The notes under the pieces were generated by a model. It did no database searches. It saw only the letters and a program-made list of their open reading frames with translations, and had not been told where the DNA came from. Shown here in pieces: positions 19,421 to 29,362 of a stretch of 64,000 bases of DNA (the stretch's first letter is position 1; every line of letters begins with the position of its first letter). Made by a program: the position numbers and the translations under genes. The stretch comes from BJGV01 sp964196335 (GTDB taxonomy: Bacteria > Pseudomonadota > Gammaproteobacteria > Burkholderiales > Nitrosomonadaceae), in contig OZ250175.1 in NCBI GenBank assembly GCA_965238155.1, forward strand, positions 1,302,001 to 1,366,000, written 5' to 3'.

Positions 19421-20623
19421 GTGAATCCAAATCTAGATCGCCTACAATCTTATCCTTTTCATAAGCTTAACAAGCTCTACTCAGGGATTACACCTAATTC
19501 AGCCTATTCGCCGATTAGATTGCATATAGGTGAACCAAAACATAAAACACCAGATTTTATCCGTTTAGCATTGATAGAGGGATTGAATAAACTAGCTAAT
19601 TACCCTACAACTCTTGGAGACAAATCATTACGTACAAGCATTGCTTCATGGCTAAAGCACCGATATAGCTTGTCTTCCATAGACTCAGATACAGAAGTTA
19701 TCCCAGTAAACGGAAGTCGTGAGGCTCTGTTTTCCTTTGCCCAGGCAGTTATTGATTTATCCTGTTCAACTGTATCAGTTGTTTGCCCTAATCCGTTTTA
19801 TCAGATTTATGAAGGCGCAGCATTATTAGCCGGAGCTACGCCACATTTTTTGAATGCTTTACTCGAGAATAATTTTATACCTGACTATTCACAAATACCC
19901 GATAACATTTGGTCATATACGCAACTGATATACGTTTGCTCTCCTGCAAATCCATCAGGTAAGGTGATGACAATGGATGAATGGCGAAAACTTTTCTCTC
20001 TCTCTGATCGCTTTGGATTTATTATTGCTGCTGATGAATGTTACTCTGAAATTTATTTTGAAGAGAATAATCCGCCACTTGGTGCTTTAGAAGCAGCTCA
20101 TCGCTTAGATCGTAAAGATTTCTCCAGACTGGTAGTATTTGGTAGTCTATCAAAGCGTTCTAATGTTCCTGGGATGCGTTCTGGTTTTGTTGCAGGCGAC
20201 TCAGAAATATTAAAAAGTTTTTTACATTATCGTACTTATCATGGTTGCGCCATGAATCCTGCAGTGCAGGCAGCAAGTGAAGCGGCATGGAATGAAGAGT
20301 CTCATGTTATCGAAAATCGTCGTTTATATCGGGAAAAATTTATTGCAGTTAAAGAAATATTGAGCGGACAGATAGAAGCACCAATACCTGAAGCTACTTT
20401 TTACTTATGGGCAGAGACTCCGATTAGTGACACTAATTTCGCCCGGCAACTATATCAAGATTATAATGTCACCGTGTTACCAGGTAGCTATCTTGCCCGG
20501 GAAGCGCATAGTGTTAATCCTGGTAAGAATTTTATTCGTATGGCTATGGTTCCTCCGTTATCTGAGTGTGTTGAAGCGACGAAAAGAATAAAAACTCTTT
20601 GCAATTCGTTAGTAAAAAGTTAG
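19421..20623 (+). CDS. dapC: DapC, succinyldiaminopimelate transaminase
   Basis: A 400-residue fold-type I PLP aminotransferase of the DapC type. Recognisable are the NGSREALF loop, SPANPSGKVM, AADECYSEIYF and the PLP lysine in SLSKRSNVPGMRSG. It makes N-succinyl-LL-diaminopimelate from the keto form in lysine and peptidoglycan synthesis. It starts with GTG at 19421; no strong ribosome site is seen. dapD and dapE follow on the same strand, completing three successive steps of the succinylase pathway. Confidence 0.93.
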   Translation: MNPNLDRLQSYPFHKLNKLYSGITPNSAYSPIRLHIGEPKHKTPDFIRLALIEGLNKLANYPTTLGDKSLRTSIASWLKHRYSLSSIDSDTEVIPVNGSREALFSFAQAVIDLSCSTVSVVCPNPFYQIYEGAALLAGATPHFLNALLENNFIPDYSQIPDNIWSYTQLIYVCSPANPSGKVMTMDEWRKLFSLSDRFGFIIAADECYSEIYFEENNPPLGALEAAHRLDRKDFSRLVVFGSLSKRSNVPGMRSGFVAGDSEILKSFLHYRTYHGCAMNPAVQAASEAAWNEESHVIENRRLYREKFIAVKEILSGQIEAPIPEATFYLWAETPISDTNFARQLYQDYNVTVLPGSYLAREAHSVNPGKNFIRMAMVPPLSECVEATKRIKTLCNSLVKS

Positions 20624-20687
20624 TCAGGTAATCTGTGCTCGGAAGTTATACATTTTTTGTTGTTTAATAAATCCATTAAGGAGAAAC

Positions 20688-21509
20688 ATGGAACAGCTAC
20701 AAACCACAATTGAAGAAGCTTTTGAGTGCCGTGCTAAAATTACTCCGCGTAATGTTGAGGCAAAATTAAAAGAATCTATTAACCAAGTATTAGATATGCT
20801 CAATACCGGTGAACTACGTATAGCAGAGAAAACCAATGGTGAATGGATCACTCATCAATGGATAAAAAAAGCAGTACTATTATCTTTTCGTATGGAAGAT
20901 AACAATTTCATCAAAGGGGGTTTTTCTAACTATTTTGATAAAATTCCATCAAAATTTGCAGATTTTAGTTCAAAAGATTTTCGTAATGGCGGATTTCGTG
21001 TTGTGCCACCGGCAACAGTTAGAAAGGGTGCTTTTATAGCAAGTAATGTTGTATTGATGCCGTCGTATGTCAATATTGGCGCATATGTTGATGAAGGTAC
21101 AATGGTTGATACCTGGGCTACAGTAGGCTCTTGTGCTCAAATTGGTAAGAATGTACATTTATCTGGCGGTGTTGGTATTGGTGGTGTATTAGAACCAGTA
21201 CAAGCGAATCCAACTATTATTGAAGATAACTGTTTTATTGGGGCACGCTCTGAGATAGTAGAGGGAGTTCTCGTGGAAGAAAATTCAGTAATATCAATGG
21301 GTGTCTATATTGGTCAAAGTACTAAAATATATAATCGTGAGACCGGCGAAATTAGCTACGGCCGTATTCCACCGGGTTCAGTAGTAGTTTCAGGATCATT
21401 ACCTTCTTCAGATGGAAAATATAGTCTTTACTGCGCAGTTATTGTCAAGCAAGTTGACTCTAAGACGCGTGCAAAAACTGGAATTAATGAGCTACTACGT
21501 GGGATTTAA
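20688..21509 (+). CDS. dapD: DapD, tetrahydrodipicolinate N-succinyltransferase
   Basis: The 273-residue enzyme has the DapD N-terminal helical domain and a left-handed beta-helix built of hexapeptide repeats (from about residue 105 to 230, e.g. IGAYVDEGTMVDTWATVG). It uses succinyl-CoA to acylate tetrahydrodipicolinate, the step before DapC. The start has AAGGAG six bases upstream. Length is exactly that of the family. Confidence 0.96.
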   Translation: MEQLQTTIEEAFECRAKITPRNVEAKLKESINQVLDMLNTGELRIAEKTNGEWITHQWIKKAVLLSFRMEDNNFIKGGFSNYFDKIPSKFADFSSKDFRNGGFRVVPPATVRKGAFIASNVVLMPSYVNIGAYVDEGTMVDTWATVGSCAQIGKNVHLSGGVGIGGVLEPVQANPTIIEDNCFIGARSEIVEGVLVEENSVISMGVYIGQSTKIYNRETGEISYGRIPPGSVVVSGSLPSSDGKYSLYCAVIVKQVDSKTRAKTGINELLRGI

Positions 21510-21547
21510 ATAGATACCCGTTAGTAGCAATCTTTTAGGTATCTCAA

Positions 21548-22681
21548 ATGCATAAAGATCCTTTGTCTCTCGCACAGCAACTTATTAGCTGTCGCTCACT
21601 TACCCCTGATGATAGTGGTTGTCAGGAAGTTCTGATCGGGCGTCTGAAAAAAATAGGTTTTAACATAGAAAGGATCCAATGTAATGGAGTAGAAAATCTT
21701 TGGGCAAGACGTGGTACATCTACACCAGTTTTATGTTTTGCGGGCCATACAGATGTAGTACCAACTGGACCATTGGAACATTGGGAGAGTGATCCATTTA
21801 CACCGACAATTCGTGATGGAAAACTCTATGGACGTGGTGCGGCAGATATGAAATCATCTTTAGCCGCATTTATTACAGCAATTGAATCATTTTTGTGCTT
21901 ACATCCAGATCACTGTGGTTCAATTGCGCTTCTGATTACTTCTGACGAAGAGGGTATTGCTGTAGATGGGACTGTTAGGGTCGTTGAAGTCCTTAAAACA
22001 AGGAAGGAGCAAATTGATTATTGTATTGTTGGTGAACCCACGTGCTTAAATCAATTAGGTGACACTATTAAAAATGGCAGACGAGGGTCTTTATCTGGAG
22101 CACTCACTATTAAGGGAATTCAGGGGCATATTGCTTATCCACATTTAGCAAAAAACCCTATTCATCTTGCTGCCCCATGTGTTGCTGAACTTGCACTAAC
22201 TGAATGGGACTGTGGTAATGAATATTTTCCACCAACTACCTGGCAGATTTCTAATATCTCTGGAGGAACTGGTGCAACAAATGTAATTCCAGGTGAAGTC
22301 GAAATTATATTTAATTTCCGTTTTTCTACAGCTAGCACGGTTAAATCACTACAAAATAAAGTACATGAAATACTTGACAAACATGGGTTGAAATATAATT
22401 TAGACTGGGCACTGTCTGGTAAACCTTTTCTTACTCCCAAGGGAGATCTGGTAGATGCAATAAATGATTCGATTAACAGAGTAGTGAATATCGAACCACA
22501 ATTATCTACTTCTGGCGGCACTTCAGACGGGCGTTTTATAGCAGATATTTGTCCACAAGTAGTAGAATTTGGTCCGGTTAATACCACCATTCATAAAATT
22601 AATGAATGTGTAGAAGTAACTGACATAGAGAAATTATCTGAGATCTATCAGGCGACACTTGAGAATCTATTGTTAAAGTAA
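21548..22681 (+). CDS. dapE: DapE, succinyl-diaminopimelate desuccinylase
   Basis: A 377-residue M20-family metallohydrolase. Metal and catalytic regions are visible: AGHTDVVP (His ligand and catalytic Asp), GRGAADMKSS (bridging Asp), SDEEGIA (catalytic Glu and ligand), GEPT and the C-terminal NTTIHKINE histidine. It releases succinate to give LL-diaminopimelate. It is the third gene of dapCDE and converges with rluB, 85 bases downstream. Confidence 0.96.
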   Translation: MHKDPLSLAQQLISCRSLTPDDSGCQEVLIGRLKKIGFNIERIQCNGVENLWARRGTSTPVLCFAGHTDVVPTGPLEHWESDPFTPTIRDGKLYGRGAADMKSSLAAFITAIESFLCLHPDHCGSIALLITSDEEGIAVDGTVRVVEVLKTRKEQIDYCIVGEPTCLNQLGDTIKNGRRGSLSGALTIKGIQGHIAYPHLAKNPIHLAAPCVAELALTEWDCGNEYFPPTTWQISNISGGTGATNVIPGEVEIIFNFRFSTASTVKSLQNKVHEILDKHGLKYNLDWALSGKPFLTPKGDLVDAINDSINRVVNIEPQLSTSGGTSDGRFIADICPQVVEFGPVNTTIHKINECVEVTDIEKLSEIYQATLENLLLK

Positions 22682-22766
22682 AAAAGTTTTTTGCTATAAT
22701 ATTTTATGATGCAGCAAACTTCTTATATTGAAATTATTGATGACAACTATTTATATATAAATATTC

Positions 22767-23588
22767 TTAATTGTCAGGATAGTTTGAGAATAGACGTTCA
22801 ACTTCTTCCTTACTTAGCTCTATCGATTTTCCTCGCCTTAATCGTGGTGGTAATTTAATAGAACCAAATCGTACGCGGATCAACCGACTAATTGTTATCC
22901 CTATTGTTTCAAACATACGTCGTATTTCACGGTTTCTACCCTCTTTTAATATTACATGGTACCAGTGATTAGAGCCCTTTCCGCCCTGATCAACCAGAGA
23001 AATAAATTTAGCTGACCCGTCGCCTAATTCAATGCCCGTTGTTAACAATTTTATCTGGCTTGGTGATAACTGACCTACGATACGGACAGCATATTCACGT
23101 TCTACTTCATAACGAGGATGCATTAATCGATTTGCTAATACTCCGTCCGTAGTAAAAATCAATAATCCACAGGTATTAAAATCAAGTCTTCCAATTGATA
23201 CCCATTTAGATGTTTTGACCTTAGGTAGCTTGTCAAATACTGACGGCCGATTATGTGGATCATTATGGCTTACAATTTCACCCTCTGGTTTATGATAAAG
23301 CAACACTCTTGGAAGTGCTTTTCCAAAATTCAGATGAATAATACGTTTTTTTATTCTAACTACATCAACATTACTGGCTCGATCACCAATTCCGGCCACC
23401 CTTTTATTTATAGTTACCTGGCCCGTTGCAATAAGCTTTTCCATTTCACGCCGAGAACCAAGCCCTGCCTGTGCTAATAATTTGTGTAATTTCTGTGTAG
23501 TTACAGATAACGAAGTAATATTTTTCTCATTTTTGAATGAAGCTTGTGTTTTATTTTGCAACTCTCTATGTGATTTGTTAGTTCTCAT
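22767..23588 (-). CDS. rluB: RluB, 23S rRNA pseudouridine synthase
   Basis: The protein has an N-terminal S4 RNA-binding domain (LHKLLAQAGLGSRREMEKLI) and an RsuA-family catalytic domain with the active-site Asp in GRLDFNTCGLLIFT and the motif EGRNREIRRMFE. RluB makes pseudouridine 2605 in 23S rRNA. The first 30 residues are a polar extension not needed for the family. RluE or RluF are less likely because the S4 domain and the spacing match RluB. Confidence 0.88.
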   Translation of the reverse strand: MRTNKSHRELQNKTQASFKNEKNITSLSVTTQKLHKLLAQAGLGSRREMEKLIATGQVTINKRVAGIGDRASNVDVVRIKKRIIHLNFGKALPRVLLYHKPEGEIVSHNDPHNRPSVFDKLPKVKTSKWVSIGRLDFNTCGLLIFTTDGVLANRLMHPRYEVEREYAVRIVGQLSPSQIKLLTTGIELGDGSAKFISLVDQGGKGSNHWYHVILKEGRNREIRRMFETIGITISRLIRVRFGSIKLPPRLRRGKSIELSKEEVERLFSNYPDN

Positions 23589-23707
23589 CTATTTATCAGC
23601 AGAAGGGCTTCTTTCCTGTTTTATACTAATTTATGTCAGTAATAATAGAAGTAGTATAGAAAATTATGATGATCTGAAAAATTTGGTAGTAATATAATTA
23701 ATCAGCA

Positions 23708-24304
23708 TTAAATCTCTCTTCGCTCCATAACTGCTTGTGCAAGCGTGCCACTATCGACATGCTCAAGTTCACCCCCTGCCGGCAGCCCTCTTGCTATACG
23801 GCTAACCTTTATTTCCATACTATTAAGTAGCTCACTAATATAATGTGCAGTAACTTCTCCTTCTACAGTAAAGTTTGTAGCAAGTACAACTTCTTTTACT
23901 GTATTGTCTTGGACACGTTTCAGTAGCCGATCAAGATAAATATCTTTTGGGCCAATGCCATCCAATGGGGAAAGTTTACCCATCAGTACGAAATACAGGC
24001 CCTTATAACTTTGCGTCTGTTCAATCATTAATAAATCTGCAGGCATTTCAACTACACATAAAAGACCCGCATTACGTTGTGTGGAGCAACATAAGTTACA
24101 AACGGATGATTCAGTAAAACTATTGCATTTCTCACAATGTTTAATATTTGTAAGTGCTTTATCTAGTGTGTTTGCGAGTTGACGTGCACCTTCCTGATCA
24201 TGTTGCAATAGGTGATAAGCCATTCGCTGAGCTGATCTGGGTCCTACACCCGGCAGACAACGTAATGCTTCGATTAAATCCTCAAGAGATGCAGAATTTT
24301 TCAT
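23708..24304 (-). CDS. recR: RecR, recombination mediator
   Basis: The 198-residue protein has the helix-hairpin-helix GVGPRSAQRMAYHLL, a four-cysteine zinc site (CEKC and CNLC), and a Toprim domain with the conserved tail ARGLPAGGELEHVD. RecR acts with RecF and RecO to load RecA on gapped DNA. It follows ybaB and dnaX, the widely conserved dnaX-ybaB-recR order. Confidence 0.96.
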   Translation of the reverse strand: MKNSASLEDLIEALRCLPGVGPRSAQRMAYHLLQHDQEGARQLANTLDKALTNIKHCEKCNSFTESSVCNLCCSTQRNAGLLCVVEMPADLLMIEQTQSYKGLYFVLMGKLSPLDGIGPKDIYLDRLLKRVQDNTVKEVVLATNFTVEGEVTAHYISELLNSMEIKVSRIARGLPAGGELEHVDSGTLAQAVMERREI

Positions 24305-24384
24305 TAGAGGTCAGATTAAATACCATCATAAATAGATGAAAGCAGTATTTTTATATGTAACCTCATTGGTTACATTACACATAT

Positions 24385-24711
24385 TTAAAATGGTAATTTC
24401 ATTCCCGGCGGCAAACCCATGCCAGCAGTAAATCCGGCCATTTTTTCTTGTGTAGTCGCTTCAACTCGTCGTACAGCGTCATTTACTGCGGCAGCAAGCA
24501 GATCTTCCAACATATCTTTGTCATCATTAATCAGGCTATCGTCAATGCTTACCCGCTTTACATCATAGCGACAGGTCATTACAACTCTAACCATACCCGC
24601 ACCAGATTGACCCTCTATTTCAACCGTAGCCAACTGTTCTTGCATATTTTTCATATTTTCTTGCATTTGTTGAGCCTGTTTCATTAATGGCCCTAAGCCA
24701 CCTTTCATCAT
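24385..24711 (-). CDS. ybaB: YbaB/EbfC nucleoid-associated protein
   Basis: A 108-residue small DNA-binding protein with the family start GGLGPLMKQAQQMQENM, the core VEIEGQSGAGMV and the end PPGMKLPF. EbfC-type proteins bind DNA as dimers and influence nucleoid structure. The start overlaps the dnaX stop by four bases, so it is translated with dnaX. Confidence 0.95.
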   Translation of the reverse strand: MMKGGLGPLMKQAQQMQENMKNMQEQLATVEIEGQSGAGMVRVVMTCRYDVKRVSIDDSLINDDKDMLEDLLAAAVNDAVRRVEATTQEKMAGFTAGMGLPPGMKLPF

Positions 24712-26366
24712 TCTGAACCTCCATTATTAATAGGTTTAATTGAAGAATTAATTAATTTTGCATCAAAGCTATCTACTAACTCACGCACAATCGGATCGGT
24801 TTCAATAGCCGTTATGGCTTGTTGTTGTTTCGTCTGCTTGTCACGGTTATCCAATTCTGCTGGAGTAATACCTGTAATCTTACCTACAGAAAATTTTAAG
24901 TGGATATTATTTCCGAAATGTTCACTTAGTGCGATTTGCACCTTATCTTGATATTTCTTTTCTAATAAATGTTTATGCTCAGCTAACAGGCATAATTCAA
25001 TATTATTTGTTGAATAGTTTTTAATTTCACAATTCTGAGCCAACATTTTTGCCATACCGTTTAATTTTAACTGATTTACCAATGTCGGCCAGTCAATATC
25101 TGATTGATTGGTGTTACAAGAATCTGTATTAGGTACCGTAACATCATTCAATATGGCAGGGGAAGTATGTTTCGAATTAATACCTGAAATAGTGCTGATT
25201 TTTTTATTTGCACGAGGATTCTGTTCTTTTGAGTTTCCAGCTGATGGAGATACAGAAGCCTTGGTATTTTCTAACAAATTTTCTGGAACAAAAGCTAGCA
25301 TACGCATTAACGTCATTGTAAAGCCGGCATACTCATCAGGTGCTAGTCCTAAATCTGCACGACCGTGCAAGGCAATCTGATAAAATAACTGTAGCTCCTC
25401 AGGTGGCAATCTTTTTGATAATGAAATAATCTGTTTATATTCAGGTAAATTTTCGTTGATGGTCTGTGGAACTACTTGTGCTAAAGAAAGATTGTGAAAC
25501 AGCCCCGCCATCTCTTGTAAGGCAGTATCAAAAGACAAACTTTTCGCTTCAATGCCATCAGCTATATTTAACAGCTTCGTACCATCTTTTTGAATAATTG
25601 CCTCAACCAGATCATAAAGATAGACCTGATCAATGGTGCCTAGCATGGCGTGAACCCCGGATTCCTCAATCGTACCTTTGCCAAAAATAATTGCCTGATC
25701 AAGAATACTAAGCGCATCACGCATACTACCTTGTGCAGCACGAGCCAGTAGCTGTAATGAAGTGTCATCACAGGTTATCTTTTCCTGTCCAAGCACATAC
25801 TTTAGATGTGCAGCAATCAGGGTAAGAGGGATTTGTTTTAGATTAAATTGTAAACAACGTGATAAAACAGTAACTGGAATTTTCCGTGGATCAGTAGTGG
25901 CCAATATAAATTTTACATGGTCTGGAGGCTCTTCTAAAGTCTTGAGCATAGCGTTAAAAGCAGACTTAGAAAGCATATGCACTTCATCAATAATATAGAT
26001 CTTATAACGGGCATAAGTTGGTGCATACAATGCGTTTTCCAGCAATTCACGCATATTATCTACCTGAGTATTAGATGCGGCATCAAGTTCAACTAAATCA
26101 ATAAAGTTTCCGCGATCAATTTCGATGCATGCAGGACAATTACCACATGGGTTACTTGTAACACCTGATTCACAATTAAGTGCTTTGGCTAAAATACGTG
26201 CAATTGTTGTCTTGCCAACACCACGCGTGCCTGTAAATAAATAGGCATGATGTAAACGTTTTTGTTCAAGTGCATTTGTGAGCGCTTTAATAATATGGTC
26301 TTGTCCAATCAGACTGGAAAAGTTTTTTGGACGCCATTTACGAGCAAGGACTTGAGATTGAGACAC
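24708..26366 (-). CDS. dnaX: DnaX, DNA polymerase III tau (and possibly gamma) subunit
   Basis: The 552-residue clamp-loader ATPase has Walker A GTRGVGKTT, a zinc module (CNPCGNCPAC), Walker B IIDEVHML and the sensor region LSRCLQF. Domains I-III end near residue 370; the rest is the tau-specific region. A run of seven A encoding Lys388-Lys389 (25199-25205) sits at the domain III/IV junction, and a -1 shift there meets a stop about eight codons later, so a gamma-like short form is possible. The gene heads the dnaX-ybaB-recR cluster. Confidence 0.96.
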   Translation of the reverse strand: MSQSQVLARKWRPKNFSSLIGQDHIIKALTNALEQKRLHHAYLFTGTRGVGKTTIARILAKALNCESGVTSNPCGNCPACIEIDRGNFIDLVELDAASNTQVDNMRELLENALYAPTYARYKIYIIDEVHMLSKSAFNAMLKTLEEPPDHVKFILATTDPRKIPVTVLSRCLQFNLKQIPLTLIAAHLKYVLGQEKITCDDTSLQLLARAAQGSMRDALSILDQAIIFGKGTIEESGVHAMLGTIDQVYLYDLVEAIIQKDGTKLLNIADGIEAKSLSFDTALQEMAGLFHNLSLAQVVPQTINENLPEYKQIISLSKRLPPEELQLFYQIALHGRADLGLAPDEYAGFTMTLMRMLAFVPENLLENTKASVSPSAGNSKEQNPRANKKISTISGINSKHTSPAILNDVTVPNTDSCNTNQSDIDWPTLVNQLKLNGMAKMLAQNCEIKNYSTNNIELCLLAEHKHLLEKKYQDKVQIALSEHFGNNIHLKFSVGKITGITPAELDNRDKQTKQQQAITAIETDPIVRELVDSFDAKLINSSIKPINNGGSE

Positions 26367-26549
26367 GGCAGATACTAAATAATAGTTGGTAAGGAGCGAT
26401 AAAGGGATATTGTAATCTGGATAGTCTGAAACGCAATCTACTTCATCTTCTATGAGCTCTGCTCAGTGATCTGAAGCTACTACAAACAATTAAAAATAGA
26501 GCCAAAATACGGGTAACATATTGATTCTGAGTAACTATATAATAATAAG

Positions 26550-26647
26550 GTGGCGAGCCAAACCCCCGGCACTTACAGAGAATAGCTGTGGCTGCTTCCT
26601 TCCGGACCTGACCAAGTTCACCACTATGTAATGCGGGGAGGCCCGCC
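26550..26647 (-). ncRNA. ffs: Signal recognition particle RNA (4.5S RNA)
   Basis: The minus strand holds the conserved apical part of 4.5S RNA (GGTCAGGTCCGGAAGGAAGC, then AGCC), and the ends GGCGGGCCTCCCCGC and GCCGGGGGTTTGGCTCGCC pair into the long hairpin. It binds Ffh to target membrane proteins. The gene lies between dnaX and an initiator tRNA gene. End points are estimated from the pairing and may be off by a few bases. Confidence 0.93.
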
Positions 26648-26725
26648 ATAACAAACTATTACAAGTACCCCAGACGGTGTTTTTTAGAGTCTGGTTCAAA
26701 ATAGGTAGAAACCACTTAAGATGCT

Positions 26726-26802
<77 letters not shown>

Positions 26803-27021
26803 CCAGTAACTGCAAATTATAACAAGATGAATATCATAGGGTCAAACTTCATATTGATTTAAAAGAATTTATACAATAAGAAGAGGCTCACACTAATATG
26901 GCTATAAAATCTGATCAGAACTATTTAATGGCTTGTCTGATAAACATAATATAGCAGCTAGAAATAAGAGTAAGTTATTTATACAGATAAAACTGAATTG
27001 CTCATAATTTCAAGTAAAAAA

Positions 27022-27049
27022 TTGACATTATGTTAACGAAAAGTAAAAT
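27022..27049 (+). promoter_or_regulatory. Sigma-70 type promoter upstream of mcl
   Basis: TTGACA at 27022-27027 and TAAAAT at 27044-27049 are 16 bases apart, a near-consensus pair. It lies 113 bases before the malyl-CoA lyase start, in a 359-base stretch (26803-27161) that has no gene. It could drive mcl-mtkA-mtkB. Confidence 0.5.
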
Positions 27050-27161
27050 GACGTGTTGTTTCAATATAATATCAGAATATTTTTCTTATTTTAGGGTAGA
27101 TAACTTCCCAATGAAATTGGAAAAAACCCTGTTTAATAACGCATCATTAAGGAAGAAATAA

Positions 27162-28109
27162 ATGAGTCATACTTTACATGAGGCTTCTGTTTTAAGAGTA
27201 CAACGTTGTGAATTAGCTGTACCGGGTTCAAATCCAAACATGTTTGAAAAGGCAATGAAAAGTGGTGTGGACTTTGTTTTTCTTGATCTTGAAGATGCTG
27301 TTGCTCCGGATGATAAAATACAAGCCCGAAAAAATATTATTGAAGCTATTAACGATTTAGACTGGAAAGGAAACGGAGTTTCCCTGTCAGTTCGAATTAA
27401 TGGCTTAGACACTCAATATATGGTTCGTGATGTAGTCGACCTGATTGAACAGGCCGGACATAAAATAGATACTATTCTGGTGCCAAAGGTTGGAGTCTAC
27501 TCTGATGTTTATATGGTTGAAGCTATGCTAAATCAGTTAGAAATACAACAGGGTTTGAAAAACAAGATTGGTGTTGAAGCTTTGATTGAAACAGCGTTAG
27601 GTATGGCGAATGTAGAAAATATTGCCTGCAATGGATCAGCAGGTCGTCTTGAAGCCTTACATTTTGGTGTGGCAGACTATGCAGCCAGCAATCGTGCCAG
27701 GACAACAAATATCGGGGGCCTTAACCCTGATTATCCGGGCGATCAATGGCATTCAGCCATCAGTCGAATGACAGTTGCTTGTCGTGCTTATGGATTACGT
27801 CCAATTGACGGACCTTTTGGAGATATAAAAGATCCGGAAGGGTATAAACTGGCTGCCAGAAGAGCAGCAGCTTTAGGAATTGAAGGCAAATGGGCAATCC
27901 ATCTATCACAGGTTGATCTTGCAAATGAGGTCTTTACACCACCTCCTGCAGAAGTTGAGAAGGCAAAACGAATATTATCTGCACTGGATGAAGCCGCAGC
28001 ACAGGGCAAAGGAGCTGCAGCATTAGACGGGAGATTAATTGATGCTGCTTCCGCAAGAATGGCTAATAATATAGTAGAAGTAGCAGAAGCAATTGCCAGA
28101 AAAAAATAG
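27162..28109 (+). CDS. mclA: Malyl-CoA/citramalyl-CoA lyase (HpcH/HpaI-CitE family)
   Basis: A 315-residue CitE-like lyase. It keeps the motifs of L-malyl-CoA lyase: RCELAVPGSNPNMFEKA at the CoA site, FLDLEDAVAPDDK with the metal-binding Asp, GVEALIET with the catalytic Glu, and GVADYAA. The family cleaves malyl-CoA to acetyl-CoA and glyoxylate. The two malate-CoA ligase-like genes follow directly, so the three could convert malate to acetyl-CoA plus glyoxylate. AAGGAAG lies before the ATG. Exact substrate is inferred. Confidence 0.85.
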   Translation: MSHTLHEASVLRVQRCELAVPGSNPNMFEKAMKSGVDFVFLDLEDAVAPDDKIQARKNIIEAINDLDWKGNGVSLSVRINGLDTQYMVRDVVDLIEQAGHKIDTILVPKVGVYSDVYMVEAMLNQLEIQQGLKNKIGVEALIETALGMANVENIACNGSAGRLEALHFGVADYAASNRARTTNIGGLNPDYPGDQWHSAISRMTVACRAYGLRPIDGPFGDIKDPEGYKLAARRAAALGIEGKWAIHLSQVDLANEVFTPPPAEVEKAKRILSALDEAAAQGKGAAALDGRLIDAASARMANNIVEVAEAIARKK

Positions 28110-28168
28110 AAATTAAATCTAAAAAGTAATAGTTCTTTTTACTGATTATCTAATTTAAGGGTGAGACA

Positions 28169-29353
28169 TTGGACATCCATGAATATCAAGCAAAAGAAAT
28201 TCTAGCTGAATATGGCGTAAAGATAGCTGATGGCGGCTTAGCATACAGCCCCGTAGAAGCTGTGCAGAGAGCGAGAGAAATAAGCAGTAGTAGTTGGGTG
28301 GTTAAGGCACAGATACATTCAGGTGCACGTGGAAAAGCAGGTGGAATAAAGATCTGTAAGACCCACGATGAGGTAGAAAGGGCGGCAGAAGATTTATTGG
28401 GGAAAAAATTAGTAACTCACCAGTCGGGCCCCGCAGGAAAAATTTGTTCCAGAGTTTATATTGAGGCAGGAACAAATTTTAATAAAGAACTTTATCTCTG
28501 TTTTCTTATTGACAGAAGCTCCGAACGTATTGTCATGGTAGGTTCTACGCAGGGAGGTATGGAGATTGAAAAATTAGCGAAAACAAATCCTGAATTAATT
28601 CATAAGGTCTATATTGAGCCAGCTGTTGGCTTACAGGATTTTCAGGCACGTACAATGGCTTTTGCTTTAGGTTTGGAGGATCCACAATTATTACCTCATA
28701 GTGTTAAAACAATTAAGGGTTGTTATCGTGCCTTGCGTGATCTTGATGCAAATATGCTGGAAATTAACCCTCTTGTAGTCACTAATAATAATGAATTAGT
28801 CGCATTAGATGCGAAAATGAGCTTTGATGAAAATGCTTTATTTCGTCGCCATAAAATTGCTGAGCTACGGGATAAAACTCAAGGGGATATTCGTGAAGCA
28901 GCAGCTGCTGAACACGGTTTGAGCTATGTGGGTTTAAATGGAGATATCGGTTGTATGATTAACGGTGCAGGTCTGGCCATGGCTACCATGGACATGATTA
29001 AACTGGTTGGCGGGGAGCCTGCTAACTTTCTGGATGTTGGTGGCGGAGCATCTGCTGAACGTACTGAAAAGGCATTCCGTTTAGTATTGGCAGATAAAAA
29101 TGTTAAGGCGTTATTAGTTAATATTTTTGCCGGGATTAACCGGTGTGACTGGATTGCAGAAGGTGTTGTACAGGCAATTAAAAATATCAACATGAAAATA
29201 CCTTTGGTTGTACGTTTATCTGGTACAAATGTTGCTCAGGGGCGTAAGATAATTGCTGAGAGTAACTTGCCTATCATTACTGCAGAAACATTAGCCGAGG
29301 CTGCTGAAAAGGTTGTTCAGGCACGCAATGAGATGGTCGCTAGAGGAACCTAA
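28169..29353 (+). CDS. mtkA: Malate-CoA ligase beta subunit (MtkA; SucC homologue)
   Basis: The 394-residue protein is an ATP-grasp acyl-CoA synthetase beta chain (MDIHEYQAKEILAEYGV, HSGARGKAGGIK, LEINPLVV, GLAMATMDMIK, GTNVAQG). The start is TTG at 28169 behind AAGGGTGAG. It belongs to the SucC/MtkA family. I prefer malate-CoA ligase because it is paired with a malyl-CoA lyase gene and because its start (MDIHEYQAKE) resembles serine-cycle MtkA. A succinyl-CoA synthetase role is the alternative. It forms the enzyme with the following gene. Confidence 0.8.
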   Translation: MDIHEYQAKEILAEYGVKIADGGLAYSPVEAVQRAREISSSSWVVKAQIHSGARGKAGGIKICKTHDEVERAAEDLLGKKLVTHQSGPAGKICSRVYIEAGTNFNKELYLCFLIDRSSERIVMVGSTQGGMEIEKLAKTNPELIHKVYIEPAVGLQDFQARTMAFALGLEDPQLLPHSVKTIKGCYRALRDLDANMLEINPLVVTNNNELVALDAKMSFDENALFRRHKIAELRDKTQGDIREAAAAEHGLSYVGLNGDIGCMINGAGLAMATMDMIKLVGGEPANFLDVGGGASAERTEKAFRLVLADKNVKALLVNIFAGINRCDWIAEGVVQAIKNINMKIPLVVRLSGTNVAQGRKIIAESNLPIITAETLAEAAEKVVQARNEMVARGT

Positions 29354-29362
29354 AGGAAGACT

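Noticed and set aside
22162..22590. Long minus-strand frame inside dapE
   Set aside because: It is antisense to conserved dapE codons and has no protein-like composition.
26443..26649. Minus-strand 68-codon reading frame
   Set aside because: It covers the 4.5S RNA gene, whose conserved sequence and fold explain the region.
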